This document shows positions 1 to 9,253 of a stretch of 16,572 nucleotides of DNA, one piece after another; position 1 is the stretch's first letter; every line of letters starts with the position of its first letter. This stretch comes from Flavobacteriales bacterium UBA7690 (GTDB lineage Bacteria; Bacteroidota; Bacteroidia; Flavobacteriales_F; PHOS-HE28). The notes below the pieces were generated by a model. The model ran no database searches and was not told the DNA's origin. It saw nothing but the letters and a program-made list of their open reading frames with translations. The stretch is taken from contig DLGQ01000107.1 of assembly GCA_002482775.1 (NCBI GenBank), positions 24,949 to 41,520 on the forward strand, given 5' to 3'. The translations under genes were made by a program, and so were the position numbers.

Positions 1-61
1 AATTCGGGCAATGATCCAGGCCACCCGCCGTTGGAAGCTGCGTCAACCAGATAGCGAATGA
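1..61 (+). CDS. 3' end of an unrecognised gene (partial)
   Basis: An open frame enters from the left edge and reads 19 codons, ending in RAMIQATRRWKLRQPDSE before a TGA at 59-61. The TGA overlaps the ATG of the next gene (ATGA at 58-61), the same arrangement seen twice more in this window, which supports this being a real gene end translationally coupled to the PorV-like gene. The short tail is basic and ends just after a Trp-Lys-Leu. It loosely recalls the A-x-x-x-W-K/R stretch of TonB C-terminal domains, but it lacks the beta-strand that follows in those proteins, so I do not assign a function. Confidence 0.5.
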   Translation, partial: IRAMIQATRRWKLRQPDSE

Positions 62-1164
62 ACACTGTGAAGATCAAGGGGATGCGCAAGGCCTTCCTGC
101 TCATGTCGGTCGTGGCTTCCTTCAGCACCGCCCAGGCACAGTCCGATGCACCCAAATACAGTAACGAGTTCCTTGCTGTGGGCGTGGGTGCGCGTGCGTT
201 GGGCATGGGCAGCGCCTACACCGCTGTGGTGAACGACGTTACCAGCGGCTACTGGAACCCGGCCGGCCTACTGGGCGTGAAGGGCGATCTCCAAGTGGGG
301 GCCATGCACAGCGAGTATTTCGCGGGCATCGCCAAGTACGACTACATCGGCCTGGCCAAACCCATCGATTCATCCAGCACCATCGGGTTCACCTTCGTGC
401 GTTTCGGGATCGACAACATCCCCAATACCATCGACCTGATCGATCCCAGCGGCAACATCGACTACGACCGCATCACCTCGTTCAGCTCGGCGGACCATGC
501 GTTCATCATCAGCTATGCCCGCAAGATGAAGGTGCCCGGCCTGCAGATCGGCGGTAATGCCAAGGTGATCTACCGCCGTGTGGGCAGCTTCGGCAAGGCA
601 TGGGGTTTCGGGTTGGATGCCGGTGCGCAGTACCAACGGAACCAATGGCGCTTCAGTGCCGTGGCGCGCGATGTCACCAGCACCTTCAACGCTTGGAGCT
701 ACACGCTGGACCAACGCACCATCGAAGTGTTCACGCAGACCCAGAACGACATTCCTGCCAACAGCGTGGAAGTGACCTTGCCCCGCTTGAACCTGGGCGT
801 GGCCCGTGAATTCAAGTTCGGCAGCAAGTTCGACCTGATCGCCGCCGTTGATCTGGAGAACACCTTCGATGGCCAACGCAATACGCTGATCCAGTCCGAT
901 CTCGTGAGCGTGGATCCGCGCGTGGGCCTCGAACTCGGTTACGCCGGCGTGGTGTATGTGCGTACGGGTGTGAGCAACATCCAGTATGTCACCGACATCA
1001 CCGATTCCAAACAACTCTCCATCCAGCCCAACATCGGGCTCGGCCTGAAGATCAAGAGTGTTTCGCTGGACTATGCGCTCACCGACATCGGTGACAATAG
1101 CGTGGCGTTATACTCCAACATCTTCTCGCTGAAGTTCGACCTGTTCAAGAAACCAGGCTCATGA
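58..1164 (+). CDS. PorV/PorQ-family outer-membrane beta-barrel protein
   Basis: A 368-residue secreted protein. Residues 9-27 form a signal peptide (MRKAFLLMSVV...AQA), with likely cleavage after A27. The mature N-terminus carries the family signature: GVGARALGMGSAYTAVVNDV at about 42-61, then WNPAG at 66-70, as in FadL-like PorV/PorQ (UPF0164) proteins. The rest is alternating short beta strands, and the protein ends in a strand finishing SLKFDLF near the C-terminus, typical of a barrel. In the type IX secretion system, PorV family members act at the outer membrane as shuttle or anchor for cargo and for the sortase PorU. The next gene is a PorU-like peptidase overlapping by ATGA, which strongly suggests the two products work together. 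Start: ATG 58 overlaps the upstream stop; ATG 82 would also leave a complete signal peptide. The family is clear; whether this is the main PorV or a paralogue is not decidable here. Confidence 0.82.
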   Translation: MNTVKIKGMRKAFLLMSVVASFSTAQAQSDAPKYSNEFLAVGVGARALGMGSAYTAVVNDVTSGYWNPAGLLGVKGDLQVGAMHSEYFAGIAKYDYIGLAKPIDSSSTIGFTFVRFGIDNIPNTIDLIDPSGNIDYDRITSFSSADHAFIISYARKMKVPGLQIGGNAKVIYRRVGSFGKAWGFGLDAGAQYQRNQWRFSAVARDVTSTFNAWSYTLDQRTIEVFTQTQNDIPANSVEVTLPRLNLGVAREFKFGSKFDLIAAVDLENTFDGQRNTLIQSDLVSVDPRVGLELGYAGVVYVRTGVSNIQYVTDITDSKQLSIQPNIGLGLKIKSVSLDYALTDIGDNSVALYSNIFSLKFDLFKKPGS

Positions 1165-4100
1165 TGCGACCGTTACTGCTGATCATCGCTATTTGTCAGT
1201 CCGCCCTGTCCTTCGGGCAGATCTACGGGAACGAATGGATCGACCATGATCGGCAGTACTGGCGTTTCGATGTGTACAGCACGGGACTTCATCGGTTGGA
1301 TTCCACCGCGCTGGCCAACGCGGGGTTCCCCATCGCCACGGTGGATCCGGCGGACATCATGCTCTTCGGGCGCGAAAAGCAGATCCCGATCTACATCCAA
1401 GGGGGAGAAGATGGTGTGTTGAACGCTGGGGATTTCATCGAGTTCATCGGCCGCAAGAACGATGGCTGGATCGATACACGCATGTACGGGAACGCTGAGC
1501 AACATGCCAATCCGTACTACAGCCAGTACAACGATACCATCCACCACTTCATCACCTGGGATCCCGACCCGCTGGTGAGGAAGGAGCGCGTAGTGCCTTA
1601 CGTGAACACAACGTTCGATCAATTCACCCCAAGGCCATGGGTTTGGGGCTACGTCAAACGGCCGTTCACCGACTTCTATTGGCCCGGTCTTGTGGATGTG
1701 GCGCTGAATGCGACCAGCGGGCAGCAGCTCTCCGGTGAAGGGTGGGGCGGACCTGCGATGGTCACCACAGCGGCCACCGTGGAGCGGGTGGTGAGCACGG
1801 CGACACCTTCGCCTTTCCTCGGTGCTGGCGCTCCGGATGCGACCGTGCATGTGGCCATGGCGGCCATGACAAGTGCTGGCGGTGGCACTACCGAAGATCA
1901 TCGCCTTCGGATATACGGGGGTGCGGCGGGCGTGTTGTACGTGGATACCGCTTACCGTGGTGCTGTGGCCACCCATCACCAATTCGCGATGCCGGCTTCT
2001 GCGATGACCGCTGCCTTGTCGTTGCGGCTGAACGTACCGCATGACCTCCCCTTGGGCAGTTGGAATCCTTCCTACTTGGATTTCCAGGCGCCCGCTTCCA
2101 TCACCGTGCGGTACGCCCGCTCGCTCGCGATGGGCAATACCACACCTACGGATCTCTGGATAGAGAACCTGCCCGATGTGGATGTGACGCGGTTGGACAT
2201 TTCCAGTTTCGGGGCAACGCCGTTGATCTATGCGGCAGGGGATACCATGCGGCGCATCGAACCCACAGCATCGGGTGCCACATGGCGAGCCCTCGTGCCA
2301 ACACACCAGGATAGCACCACCACGGCCACCACGTTGGTCTCTGTCCAAGCTGCTCGCACGATCAGCACGCTTTCGCTGGTGAACGGCAACGGCTATTTCG
2401 TGGACTACGGCGACATGGATCCCGATTCGGCTTTCTTGATCGTTGCCCATCGCTCGCTGTGGAACGGCGCAATGGCATATGCCCAATACCGGTCCGCCAA
2501 TGCCCCGGAACCGAGGCCTTCAATCGTTGCCGATGTGGATGAACTCTACGACCAGTTCGGTGGCGGTGTGCCCAAGAACGGTCTCGCCATCCGCATGTGG
2601 AGCAAATACCTGGTGGATACCTGGACCACGGTCCCCCGCGGGCTGTTCCTCATCGGCAAATCGGTGAACAACACCAATACCGTGGTCACCCCGGGAAGCA
2701 TGTACCCGCCCAGTGCCAACGGTGCGTATGCGCGAACGTTGGTGCCTTCCTACGGGTATCCTGCATGTGACCAATGTTTCACCTTGGGTCTGCATGCGGA
2801 CCCCCGTTTGCTGGAGATCCCGGTGGGGCGGTTGAGCGCCACCAGCGACGCTCAGGTGCTGGCCTACCTCAACAAAGTGGAAACGTTCGAATCCCAAGCT
2901 CCGGCGCCGTGGATGAAACGTGTTGGACATTTGAGCGGGGGGAATGATGCCGCACAGCAGGGTCAACTCGCGGATATCCTCACGGCCCTGGAGACGCGTA
3001 TCGGCGAGAACAGTTCGTTCGGGGCCGATGTCTGGAGTTTCCGCAAGAGCAGTTCCAGCATCTTGGAAACAGCCGCTGCGGATTCCGTGCGCCAGTTGAT
3101 CGAGGGTGGTGTCACCTTCATGAACTTCTTCGCACATGCCTACTCGGAGAGTTTCGACATCACCATTGACGATCCCAGCAACTACGATTGGAACGGTAAG
3201 TACCCCATGGTGATGGGCAATTCGTGCTACATCGGCAACGTGCACTTGAACGGCGACCTCGCCAGTACCACCGAGGATTGGGTATTGCGCGACGGCGAAG
3301 GTCCGGTCGCTTTCCTGGCCGGCACATTGCAAGGGTTGGTGATCACCCTTGCCCAGTACTGCGACCTGTTCTACACCAGTTGGGGCATGGCGAATTATGG
3401 CGGTACCATCGGGGATCACATGCGCTATGCCGCCTTCAACTACCTCGGTAGCCAGGACAATATCCTGGTGAAGTACCAGACGCATACCATGACCCTCCAA
3501 GGTGATCCCGCTTTGGTCCTCAACTCCCCGAAGTTGCCCGACTATGCCATCAATGCGCAGGACATTTTCTACGACCCGCCTACAGTGACGGCCGATGTGG
3601 ATACCTTCTCTGTGAAGGTGGTGGTGCGCAACATCGGTCGGGTGGTGCCCGATACCGTCAGTTTCCGGCTGGAGCGCAGCAATGCTGGACTTTCGTCGAC
3701 CCAGGTCGTCACGACACGGTTGGCAGGGATCAGCTACCAGGATACCGCGGTGTTCCGTGTGCCCACGTTGGCGTTCGAAGGCGGACAAGGGGTGAATCAA
3801 CTCAACGTGCGTGTGGACCTGGATCCGGACCAGATCCCGGAGCTGGACGATTCGGGTAACAACGAGGTCTCTACCACGCTCTTCATCACTTCCGGAGATC
3901 TCATACCTACTTATCCCTACGATTTCGCGATCGTGCCGGAACCCACGCCAATGCTGAGAGCGAGCACTGGTGACCCCCTTGCAGGACCGCGCAACTACGT
4001 GTTCCAGATCGACACCACCGACCTGTTCAATAGCCCGATCAAGGAGAGTGCACTCTTCGAGTCGCCGGGTGGTGTGGTCTCCTGGCAGCCCTCTACCATC

Positions 4101-6278
4101 TACGCCGCCACAGCGGTCTTGGATAGTACCGTCTACTATTGGCGCTGTAGCATAGACAGCACAGGCAACGGAGGATACAGTTGGTACGAACGTTCGTTCC
4201 AGTACATCCCCGACCGCCATGGATGGGGCCAAGCGCACTATTTCCAATTCAAGAACGATCACTACAATTCGATCACGTACGATAGGCCCGGACGTGATTT
4301 CGATTTCTCCACCGCACCGCACGAGATCGCCGCATTCACGAATGGGACGACCTATGGCGATGTTGGTTGGCGCTTGGACTTAGTGAACCAGGACCTGCTC
4401 GGATGTTCCGATTCGCCAGGCTGGAACGTCGCCGTGGTTGATCCATACACCTTCGAAGCATGGGGGACCCGGTGGGTGGACACCTCTGCGGAGCCGGATT
4501 TCGTTTACAATCCGGATAACGACTTCGGTAACCAACCGCCTTGCAGGAACAGGGTCATGTACTTTTTCAACTTCCGACAGAACAATCCGCAGGAGATGGC
4601 CGCCTTGGCCAACATGATCGATAACGAGATCCCGGACGGTTACCATGTATTAATGTACACCTGGATCCACTTGGACAAGGATGGTATGTCTTCCACACCT
4701 GCCGTGGAGACCGCGCTGAACGGACTTGGGGTTCCGCCTTTCGAGACCTTGCAAGACAGCGTGCCTTACATCTTCTATGTCCGCAAAGGCTTCAACGAGA
4801 CCTTCGTGGATACCATCGCGCCGGACCGCAACACCAGCGTGCGACTTACCGCTTTCATCGAGAGCAGCGGCGATCAAGGCTTCATCACCACTATGGAAGC
4901 TGGACCGGCAACGGAATGGGGTGGGCTCTATTGGAATGAGCGGCCGGTGAGCCCAACGGATAGTACGCGGATACAGATCAGGGGCATTTCTGCCAGTGGC
5001 CAGGAAGTGGACCTGGGCGAATGGCCCAGTGCACAGGACGAAGTGCTCGATCTTGGATCGATCGTGGATGCTTCGCTCTTTCCGAAGGTGCGAATCCGAG
5101 GCAAGTTCCACGACATCGGTGCAACCGTACCGAAACCTGCCCAGATGGAACGCTGGCAGTTGCTCCACACGCCCGTGCCCGAATGCGCCATCAACCCCCA
5201 GTTGGGTTATTTCCAAGCATTGGATGGCTGGTTCCAAGGCCAGGAAGCTTCCGTGGCCGTCGCCGTGCAGAACATCAGTGCGTTCGATATGGACAGCCTG
5301 CTCATGGAAGCGCGTGTGGTGGATAGCCAGAACATCTCCCATATCGTCCACTATCGCCGCCATGGACCATTGCCCGCAGGTGCTTGGCAGGTGGATACCA
5401 TCCGTTTCAACACGCTACCCTTCGGAGGGCTCAACACCTTGATCGTGGAGGCCAACCCGGTGGATACTGCTACCGGCGTGTACGACCAACCCGAGCAGTA
5501 CCACTTCAACAACATTGCCCAGTGGCGCTTCGATGTGGCCGTGGACATCGAGAACCCCCTGCTCGATGTCACCTTCGATGGCATGCACATCCTGGATGGC
5601 GACATCGTCTCCGCCCGGCCGGAGATCGAGATCTCGTTGAACGATGAGAACACCGTGCTGCTCCTGGACTCACCAGCGGATACCGCACAGTTCAAAGTGT
5701 TCCTCACGCGACCCGGTGGATCGGGCGAGCAGATCTATTTCCGCGATGGCCAGGGCAACGAGAACCTTCAATTCATCCCTGCGGATGGACCGGAGAACGA
5801 GGCACGCATCTTCTATCGGCCTTCCTTGGTGAACGACGGTAAGTACATGCTCACCGTGCAAGCCACGGATCTTAGCGCCAACGTTTCTGGCGACAAGGAT
5901 TACAAGATCGGCTTCGAGGTGATCAACCGCAGTACCATCACCGAAGTGCTCAATTACCCCAACCCGTTCACCACCAGCACGCGGTTCGTGTTCACCCTTA
6001 CAGGAAGCACCGTGCCCACGTACATGAAGATCCAGATACTCACCGTTACCGGCAAAGTGGTGCGCGAGGTGAAGATGCATGAACTGGGACCCTTACGTGT
6101 GGGACGCAACATGACCGATTACGCGTGGGACGGCACGGACGAGTTCGGCGACCGCTTGGCACGCGGGGTCTACCTCTACCGCGTCATCACCCAGATCAAC
6201 GGCGAGGACATCGAATACCGCGCAACGGACGCCGCTAGCTACTTCACCAAGGGCTTCGGCAAGATGTACAAACTGTGA
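1161..6278 (+). CDS. Giant PorU-like C25 (gingipain-family) cysteine peptidase, probable type IX sortase-like protein
   Basis: A 1705-residue exported protein with a signal peptide at about residues 1-20. Domains in order: a PorU-like N-terminal region (WRFDVYSTGLHRLD near 30-43); a C25 peptidase region at roughly 420-790; a CARDB/Ig-like domain at about 810-915 (VVVRNIG...); a long central region; a second CARDB-like domain at about 1350-1460; and a FlgD-like/PorU-type C-terminal domain from about 1594 (NYPNPF...) ending in KGFGKMYKL. The C25 catalytic dyad appears intact: H659 in FFAHAYSES and C689 in GNSCYIGN, 30 residues apart, close to gingipain spacing. PorU removes the C-terminal signal of type IX cargo and links it to the cell-surface anchor. 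This protein is several hundred residues longer than classical PorU (roughly 1150-1300) and fits the long form annotated as putative PorU2. It may instead be a surface protease. The ATGA overlap with the PorV-like gene supports a paired role. Confidence 0.8.
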   Translation: MMRPLLLIIAICQSALSFGQIYGNEWIDHDRQYWRFDVYSTGLHRLDSTALANAGFPIATVDPADIMLFGREKQIPIYIQGGEDGVLNAGDFIEFIGRKNDGWIDTRMYGNAEQHANPYYSQYNDTIHHFITWDPDPLVRKERVVPYVNTTFDQFTPRPWVWGYVKRPFTDFYWPGLVDVALNATSGQQLSGEGWGGPAMVTTAATVERVVSTATPSPFLGAGAPDATVHVAMAAMTSAGGGTTEDHRLRIYGGAAGVLYVDTAYRGAVATHHQFAMPASAMTAALSLRLNVPHDLPLGSWNPSYLDFQAPASITVRYARSLAMGNTTPTDLWIENLPDVDVTRLDISSFGATPLIYAAGDTMRRIEPTASGATWRALVPTHQDSTTTATTLVSVQAARTISTLSLVNGNGYFVDYGDMDPDSAFLIVAHRSLWNGAMAYAQYRSANAPEPRPSIVADVDELYDQFGGGVPKNGLAIRMWSKYLVDTWTTVPRGLFLIGKSVNNTNTVVTPGSMYPPSANGAYARTLVPSYGYPACDQCFTLGLHADPRLLEIPVGRLSATSDAQVLAYLNKVETFESQAPAPWMKRVGHLSGGNDAAQQGQLADILTALETRIGENSSFGADVWSFRKSSSSILETAAADSVRQLIEGGVTFMNFFAHAYSESFDITIDDPSNYDWNGKYPMVMGNSCYIGNVHLNGDLASTTEDWVLRDGEGPVAFLAGTLQGLVITLAQYCDLFYTSWGMANYGGTIGDHMRYAAFNYLGSQDNILVKYQTHTMTLQGDPALVLNSPKLPDYAINAQDIFYDPPTVTADVDTFSVKVVVRNIGRVVPDTVSFRLERSNAGLSSTQVVTTRLAGISYQDTAVFRVPTLAFEGGQGVNQLNVRVDLDPDQIPELDDSGNNEVSTTLFITSGDLIPTYPYDFAIVPEPTPMLRASTGDPLAGPRNYVFQIDTTDLFNSPIKESALFESPGGVVSWQPSTIYAATAVLDSTVYYWRCSIDSTGNGGYSWYERSFQYIPDRHGWGQAHYFQFKNDHYNSITYDRPGRDFDFSTAPHEIAAFTNGTTYGDVGWRLDLVNQDLLGCSDSPGWNVAVVDPYTFEAWGTRWVDTSAEPDFVYNPDNDFGNQPPCRNRVMYFFNFRQNNPQEMAALANMIDNEIPDGYHVLMYTWIHLDKDGMSSTPAVETALNGLGVPPFETLQDSVPYIFYVRKGFNETFVDTIAPDRNTSVRLTAFIESSGDQGFITTMEAGPATEWGGLYWNERPVSPTDSTRIQIRGISASGQEVDLGEWPSAQDEVLDLGSIVDASLFPKVRIRGKFHDIGATVPKPAQMERWQLLHTPVPECAINPQLGYFQALDGWFQGQEASVAVAVQNISAFDMDSLLMEARVVDSQNISHIVHYRRHGPLPAGAWQVDTIRFNTLPFGGLNTLIVEANPVDTATGVYDQPEQYHFNNIAQWRFDVAVDIENPLLDVTFDGMHILDGDIVSARPEIEISLNDENTVLLLDSPADTAQFKVFLTRPGGSGEQIYFRDGQGNENLQFIPADGPENEARIFYRPSLVNDGKYMLTVQATDLSANVSGDKDYKIGFEVINRSTITEVLNYPNPFTTSTRFVFTLTGSTVPTYMKIQILTVTGKVVREVKMHELGPLRVGRNMTDYAWDGTDEFGDRLARGVYLYRVITQINGEDIEYRATDAASYFTKGFGKMYKL

Positions 6279-6286
6279 TGGCGTGA

Positions 6287-6310
6287 AGCGGCCGCTTACT
6301 TTCGGCCGCT
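6287..6310 (+). other. GC-rich hairpin abutting the lnt start codon
   Basis: A perfect 8-bp inverted repeat, AGCGGCCG (6287-6294) and CGGCCGCT (6303-6310), encloses an 8-base loop CTTACTTT. It sits between the stop of the PorU-like gene (6278) and the lnt ATG (6312). There is no T-run after it, so it is a poor intrinsic terminator. It would occupy the lnt ribosome-binding region. The loop and right arm also contain TACTTTCG (6297-6304), one mismatch from the Bacteroidota -7 box TAnnTTTG, so a promoter for lnt is an alternative reading. Confidence 0.5.
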
Positions 6311-6311
6311 G

Positions 6312-8006
6312 ATGCCCATCACCCGATCACGTGTCCTGCTCTGGGCCGCCTTCAGCGGAGTGCTTTGGGCATTGGCATGGCCTGCGGTCGGCGACCTCTC
6401 CTTTTTAGCGTTCGTGGCATGGCTGCCGCTGCTGTATGCTGAACGCTTGCACGATCAACGTACCGCTGGGCGCAAGCGGGCCTTCGTACCCTACGTGTTG
6501 TTGGCGGTCTTCATCTGGAACGCGGCCTGCTCGTGGTGGTTCTTCGGGGTGAGCGAACCGTTGGGTACGCGCCTGGTCAGCGGCTTTTCGCCCATGGTGG
6601 TGAACTCGCTGTTGATGTTGATCCCCTGGTGGTTGAAACGCATCACACAACGATCGCTCGGTGCGCGCATTTCATCGCTCGCCTTCATCGCCTACTGGCT
6701 CGCGTTCGAACACCTGCATCACGGATGGGATCTGCAATGGCCATGGTTCTCAATCGGCAATGTCTTCGGCACACAGCCGCAATGGATCCAGTGGTACGAG
6801 TTCACGGGCATGCTCGGTGGAAGCCTCTGGGTGCTGCTGGTCAACTTCATGTTGGACCGCACCATCACCGGCTGGAAGGACGGGCGCGCGGTGGTACTGA
6901 AGAACGCCACGGCCGTGTTCCTCGTGATCATGCTGCCGATCTCGCTGTCCCTTTGGCGCTTCAATTCGATCAGCATCGAAGAAGGACCCACGCTGGAGGT
7001 CGTGGTGGTGCAACCGTGCATAGACCCGTACACCGAGAAGTTCGGCGGCGTTGATCCGTTGGAACAGTTGGAACGTATGCTGGCCTTGGCACGCGCCACC
7101 ATGACCGACACCACGGCCTTGGTGGTGATGCCCGAGACAGCATTGCAAGAAGGTGCGTACGTGGACATGAGCGGCCCGGTGCCGGTGTACCATGGCTTGT
7201 GGGAGAACGCCATCGAGAACGCCCGCAGTACCAAACGTCTGGAGCACTTCCAACAGGATTTCCCGCGCGCCGCATTGCTCACCGGCATGTCCTCGGAACT
7301 GCTCTATCCGCGGAATGCCGAGGTGCCTGCTTCAGCAAGACCCATGTTCAACGAAACCGGTCTACCAGAAGGGGAGCAGCGTTGGTTCGAAGCCTACAAC
7401 GCAGCGCTCTTCTTACCCTCTGCCGGACCGGTGGAAGTCTACAACAAGTCGAAACTCGTGGCCGGTGTGGAGGCGATGCCGTTCGAGGAAGTGCTCGGGT
7501 ACGTGAGCGAACTCTCCGTGGATCTCGGCGGTGTGTCCGGCAGTCTGGGGACACAGGAAGAACGTGAGGTGTTGGTCGATCCATCCAGTGGGATGAACCT
7601 TGTACCCGCGATCTGCTACGAATCTGTTTTCGGTGAACACGTGGCGGCCCACATCCGCAACGGAGGCAACCTCATCGCCGTGATCACCAACGATGCGTGG
7701 TGGGGTGATACTCCAGGCTACCACCAACACCTCACGTTCTCCAGCATCCGTGCCATCGAAACGCGACGCGATGTGGTGCGCTCCGCCAATACCGGGATCT
7801 CGTGCTTCGTCGATCAACGTGGTGTGATCCACCAACCGACCGATTGGTGGGTGCCGACCGCAGAGCGAAGGGCCGTTCACCTCAACAACGAGCTCACGTT
7901 CTTCGTGCGCTACGGCGATCTGGTTGGGCGCAGTGCTGTGTGGGCTTTGTTGGCACTCGTCATCGCACTTCTGGTTCGTGCGTTGCGGAAGCGAGCGCGA
8001 GCTTGA
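6312..8006 (+). CDS. lnt: Apolipoprotein N-acyltransferase
   Basis: A 564-residue inner-membrane enzyme that adds the third acyl chain to the N-terminal cysteine of lipoproteins, the last step of lipoprotein maturation. The N-terminal half (about residues 1-220) is a set of hydrophobic segments, followed by a periplasmic nitrilase-fold domain and a final membrane segment near 530-555. The catalytic triad is visible: E275 in VVMPETALQ, K379 in YNKSKLVAG and C435 in PAICYESVFGEH, equivalent to E267, K335 and C387 of the E. coli enzyme. The stretch after the lysine reads KLVAGVEAMPFEEV rather than the proteobacterial LVPFGEYVP, a difference I associate with Bacteroidota Lnt. The protein is somewhat longer than the E. 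coli enzyme (about 510). It starts one base after the hairpin and is followed after 23 bases by pabB, so the two are probably co-transcribed. DsbD in this window is a likely substrate. Confidence 0.94.
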   Translation: MPITRSRVLLWAAFSGVLWALAWPAVGDLSFLAFVAWLPLLYAERLHDQRTAGRKRAFVPYVLLAVFIWNAACSWWFFGVSEPLGTRLVSGFSPMVVNSLLMLIPWWLKRITQRSLGARISSLAFIAYWLAFEHLHHGWDLQWPWFSIGNVFGTQPQWIQWYEFTGMLGGSLWVLLVNFMLDRTITGWKDGRAVVLKNATAVFLVIMLPISLSLWRFNSISIEEGPTLEVVVVQPCIDPYTEKFGGVDPLEQLERMLALARATMTDTTALVVMPETALQEGAYVDMSGPVPVYHGLWENAIENARSTKRLEHFQQDFPRAALLTGMSSELLYPRNAEVPASARPMFNETGLPEGEQRWFEAYNAALFLPSAGPVEVYNKSKLVAGVEAMPFEEVLGYVSELSVDLGGVSGSLGTQEEREVLVDPSSGMNLVPAICYESVFGEHVAAHIRNGGNLIAVITNDAWWGDTPGYHQHLTFSSIRAIETRRDVVRSANTGISCFVDQRGVIHQPTDWWVPTAERRAVHLNNELTFFVRYGDLVGRSAVWALLALVIALLVRALRKRARA

Positions 8007-8029
8007 TCGGCTGGGTAATTTGGCCCCGG

Positions 8030-9253
8030 ATGCGCAACACCATCGACCTCGGCGAAGTGCCTGCCTTCAACTGGAGCGTCTTGCGTGGCGAGGAACATTT
8101 CCTCTATCGCCGCATCGGGGATCAAGACCGTGTGGTGCTGTCCATCGGGGTGAAGGAACACGTGGCGCTTCCCGTATTCGATGCGACCGGCAAGTCACTG
8201 GATTGGACGTGTGGAGCGTTGCGGTATGAATGGAAGGATGCACTCTTCAACGGTGTAGCGGTGGAAGAGGACCAGGTCCAGTGGTGGATCCCGAACATGG
8301 TGTTGGAGTGGATAGGGAAGAAGGCGTTCATGCATGTGCATCCGAAGGAAGCGGAACAGGCGAGGGAATGGGCGGAAGCAGCGTTTCGACATCAGCCAAA
8401 CGAGCCGACCACTGGAGCACCGCTCGAATGGGAGCAGCACACCACGAAGGCCGCGTACATCGAACATGTACGTCGCCTGCTAGATCACATCAAACGCGGC
8501 GACATCTACGAGGTGAACTATTGCACCACCCGCACCACGAACGCTCCGGACTTCGATCCATTCACTGCGTTCGCAACATTGCTCTCGCGTTCGCAAGCAC
8601 CCTTCGCAGCGTTCTATCGGACTGGGGATCGGTTCGCCCTTTGTGCAAGTCCAGAACGGTACCTCGCCTTCAATGGTCGTCGTGTGATCGGTGAACCCAT
8701 GAAAGGCACACGACCGCGCTACGCTGATCCCGAAGTGGATCGTCGCGCAGCAGCGGAACTAGCAGCGGATCCCAAGGAACGGAGCGAGAACATCATGGCG
8801 CTGGACGTCATGCGGCACGACCTTTCGCGCATTGCGGCGAGCCGTTCAGTGCGGGTGGAAGAACTTTGCGCCGTGCGATCCTATCCGCGCGTACACCAAC
8901 TGGTCAGTACCGTTTCAGCGGAAATGCGTGCGGGTGTGTCGCCTTTGGATGTCCTGCGTGCGAGCTTCCCTATGGCCAGCATGACCGGCGCACCGAAGAT
9001 CCGCGCGATGGAATTGATCCAAGAGGCGGAAGACCGGCCGCGCGGTTCGTTCAGCGGTAGCCTCGGCTTTTTCGCCCCGGATGGCACCGGCGACTTCAAT
9101 GTGGTGATCCGCACCGTCCTCTTCGATGCCAAGAACGGATCGTTGTCACTCACCACCGGCAGCGCCGTCACCGCGCAGTGCGATGCGGAAAGTGAATACG
9201 AAGAGTGCCAAGTGAAAGCGCGTTCCGTGATCGAAGCCTTGCACCATGCTTGA
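8030..9253 (+). CDS. pabB: Aminodeoxychorismate synthase component I (chorismate-binding enzyme)
   Basis: A 407-residue cytoplasmic enzyme of the chorismate-binding family, which makes 4-amino-4-deoxychorismate for p-aminobenzoate and folate. Family motifs occur in order: GDIYEVNYC, GEPMKGTRPR, ALDVMRHDLSRIA, MTGAPKIRAMELI (318-327 onward) and GSFSGSLGFF. K225 in the PMKGT motif is the lysine that marks PabB (PIKGT in E. coli), whereas anthranilate synthase TrpE has alanine there; this decides the call. Start: ATG 8030 gives MRNTIDLGEV and places the first residues where the family begins. The frame is open upstream to 7802, inside lnt, but that extension has no family similarity. The gene lies 23 bases after lnt and overlaps tilS by eight bases. 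No glutaminase partner (pabA) or lyase (pabC) is present in the window, so those must lie elsewhere. Confidence 0.88.
   Translation: MRNTIDLGEVPAFNWSVLRGEEHFLYRRIGDQDRVVLSIGVKEHVALPVFDATGKSLDWTCGALRYEWKDALFNGVAVEEDQVQWWIPNMVLEWIGKKAFMHVHPKEAEQAREWAEAAFRHQPNEPTTGAPLEWEQHTTKAAYIEHVRRLLDHIKRGDIYEVNYCTTRTTNAPDFDPFTAFATLLSRSQAPFAAFYRTGDRFALCASPERYLAFNGRRVIGEPMKGTRPRYADPEVDRRAAAELAADPKERSENIMALDVMRHDLSRIAASRSVRVEELCAVRSYPRVHQLVSTVSAEMRAGVSPLDVLRASFPMASMTGAPKIRAMELIQEAEDRPRGSFSGSLGFFAPDGTGDFNVVIRTVLFDAKNGSLSLTTGSAVTAQCDAESEYEECQVKARSVIEALHHA

Noticed and set aside
1..61. Calling the left-edge fragment a TonB C-terminus because of its A-T-R-R-W-K-L stretch.
   Set aside because: The protein stops a few residues after the Trp, without the final beta-strand that TonB domains have (compare the end of the gene at 15762). 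Nineteen codons are too few for a call.
2520..4322. A 600-codon open frame on the minus strand, and a 437-codon one at 1173-2486, opposite the PorU-like gene.
   Set aside because: The plus-strand gene has a signal peptide, an intact catalytic dyad and recognisable domains across this whole stretch. The minus-strand readings show low-complexity His/Arg/Gly-rich sequence with no motif, typical of antisense frames in GC-rich genes.
7802..8029. A longer N-terminus for pabB starting inside lnt.
   Set aside because: The extra 76 residues would overlap lnt by about 200 bases, contain no family sequence and read like an out-of-frame translation of lnt. ATG 8030 gives the expected N-terminus.
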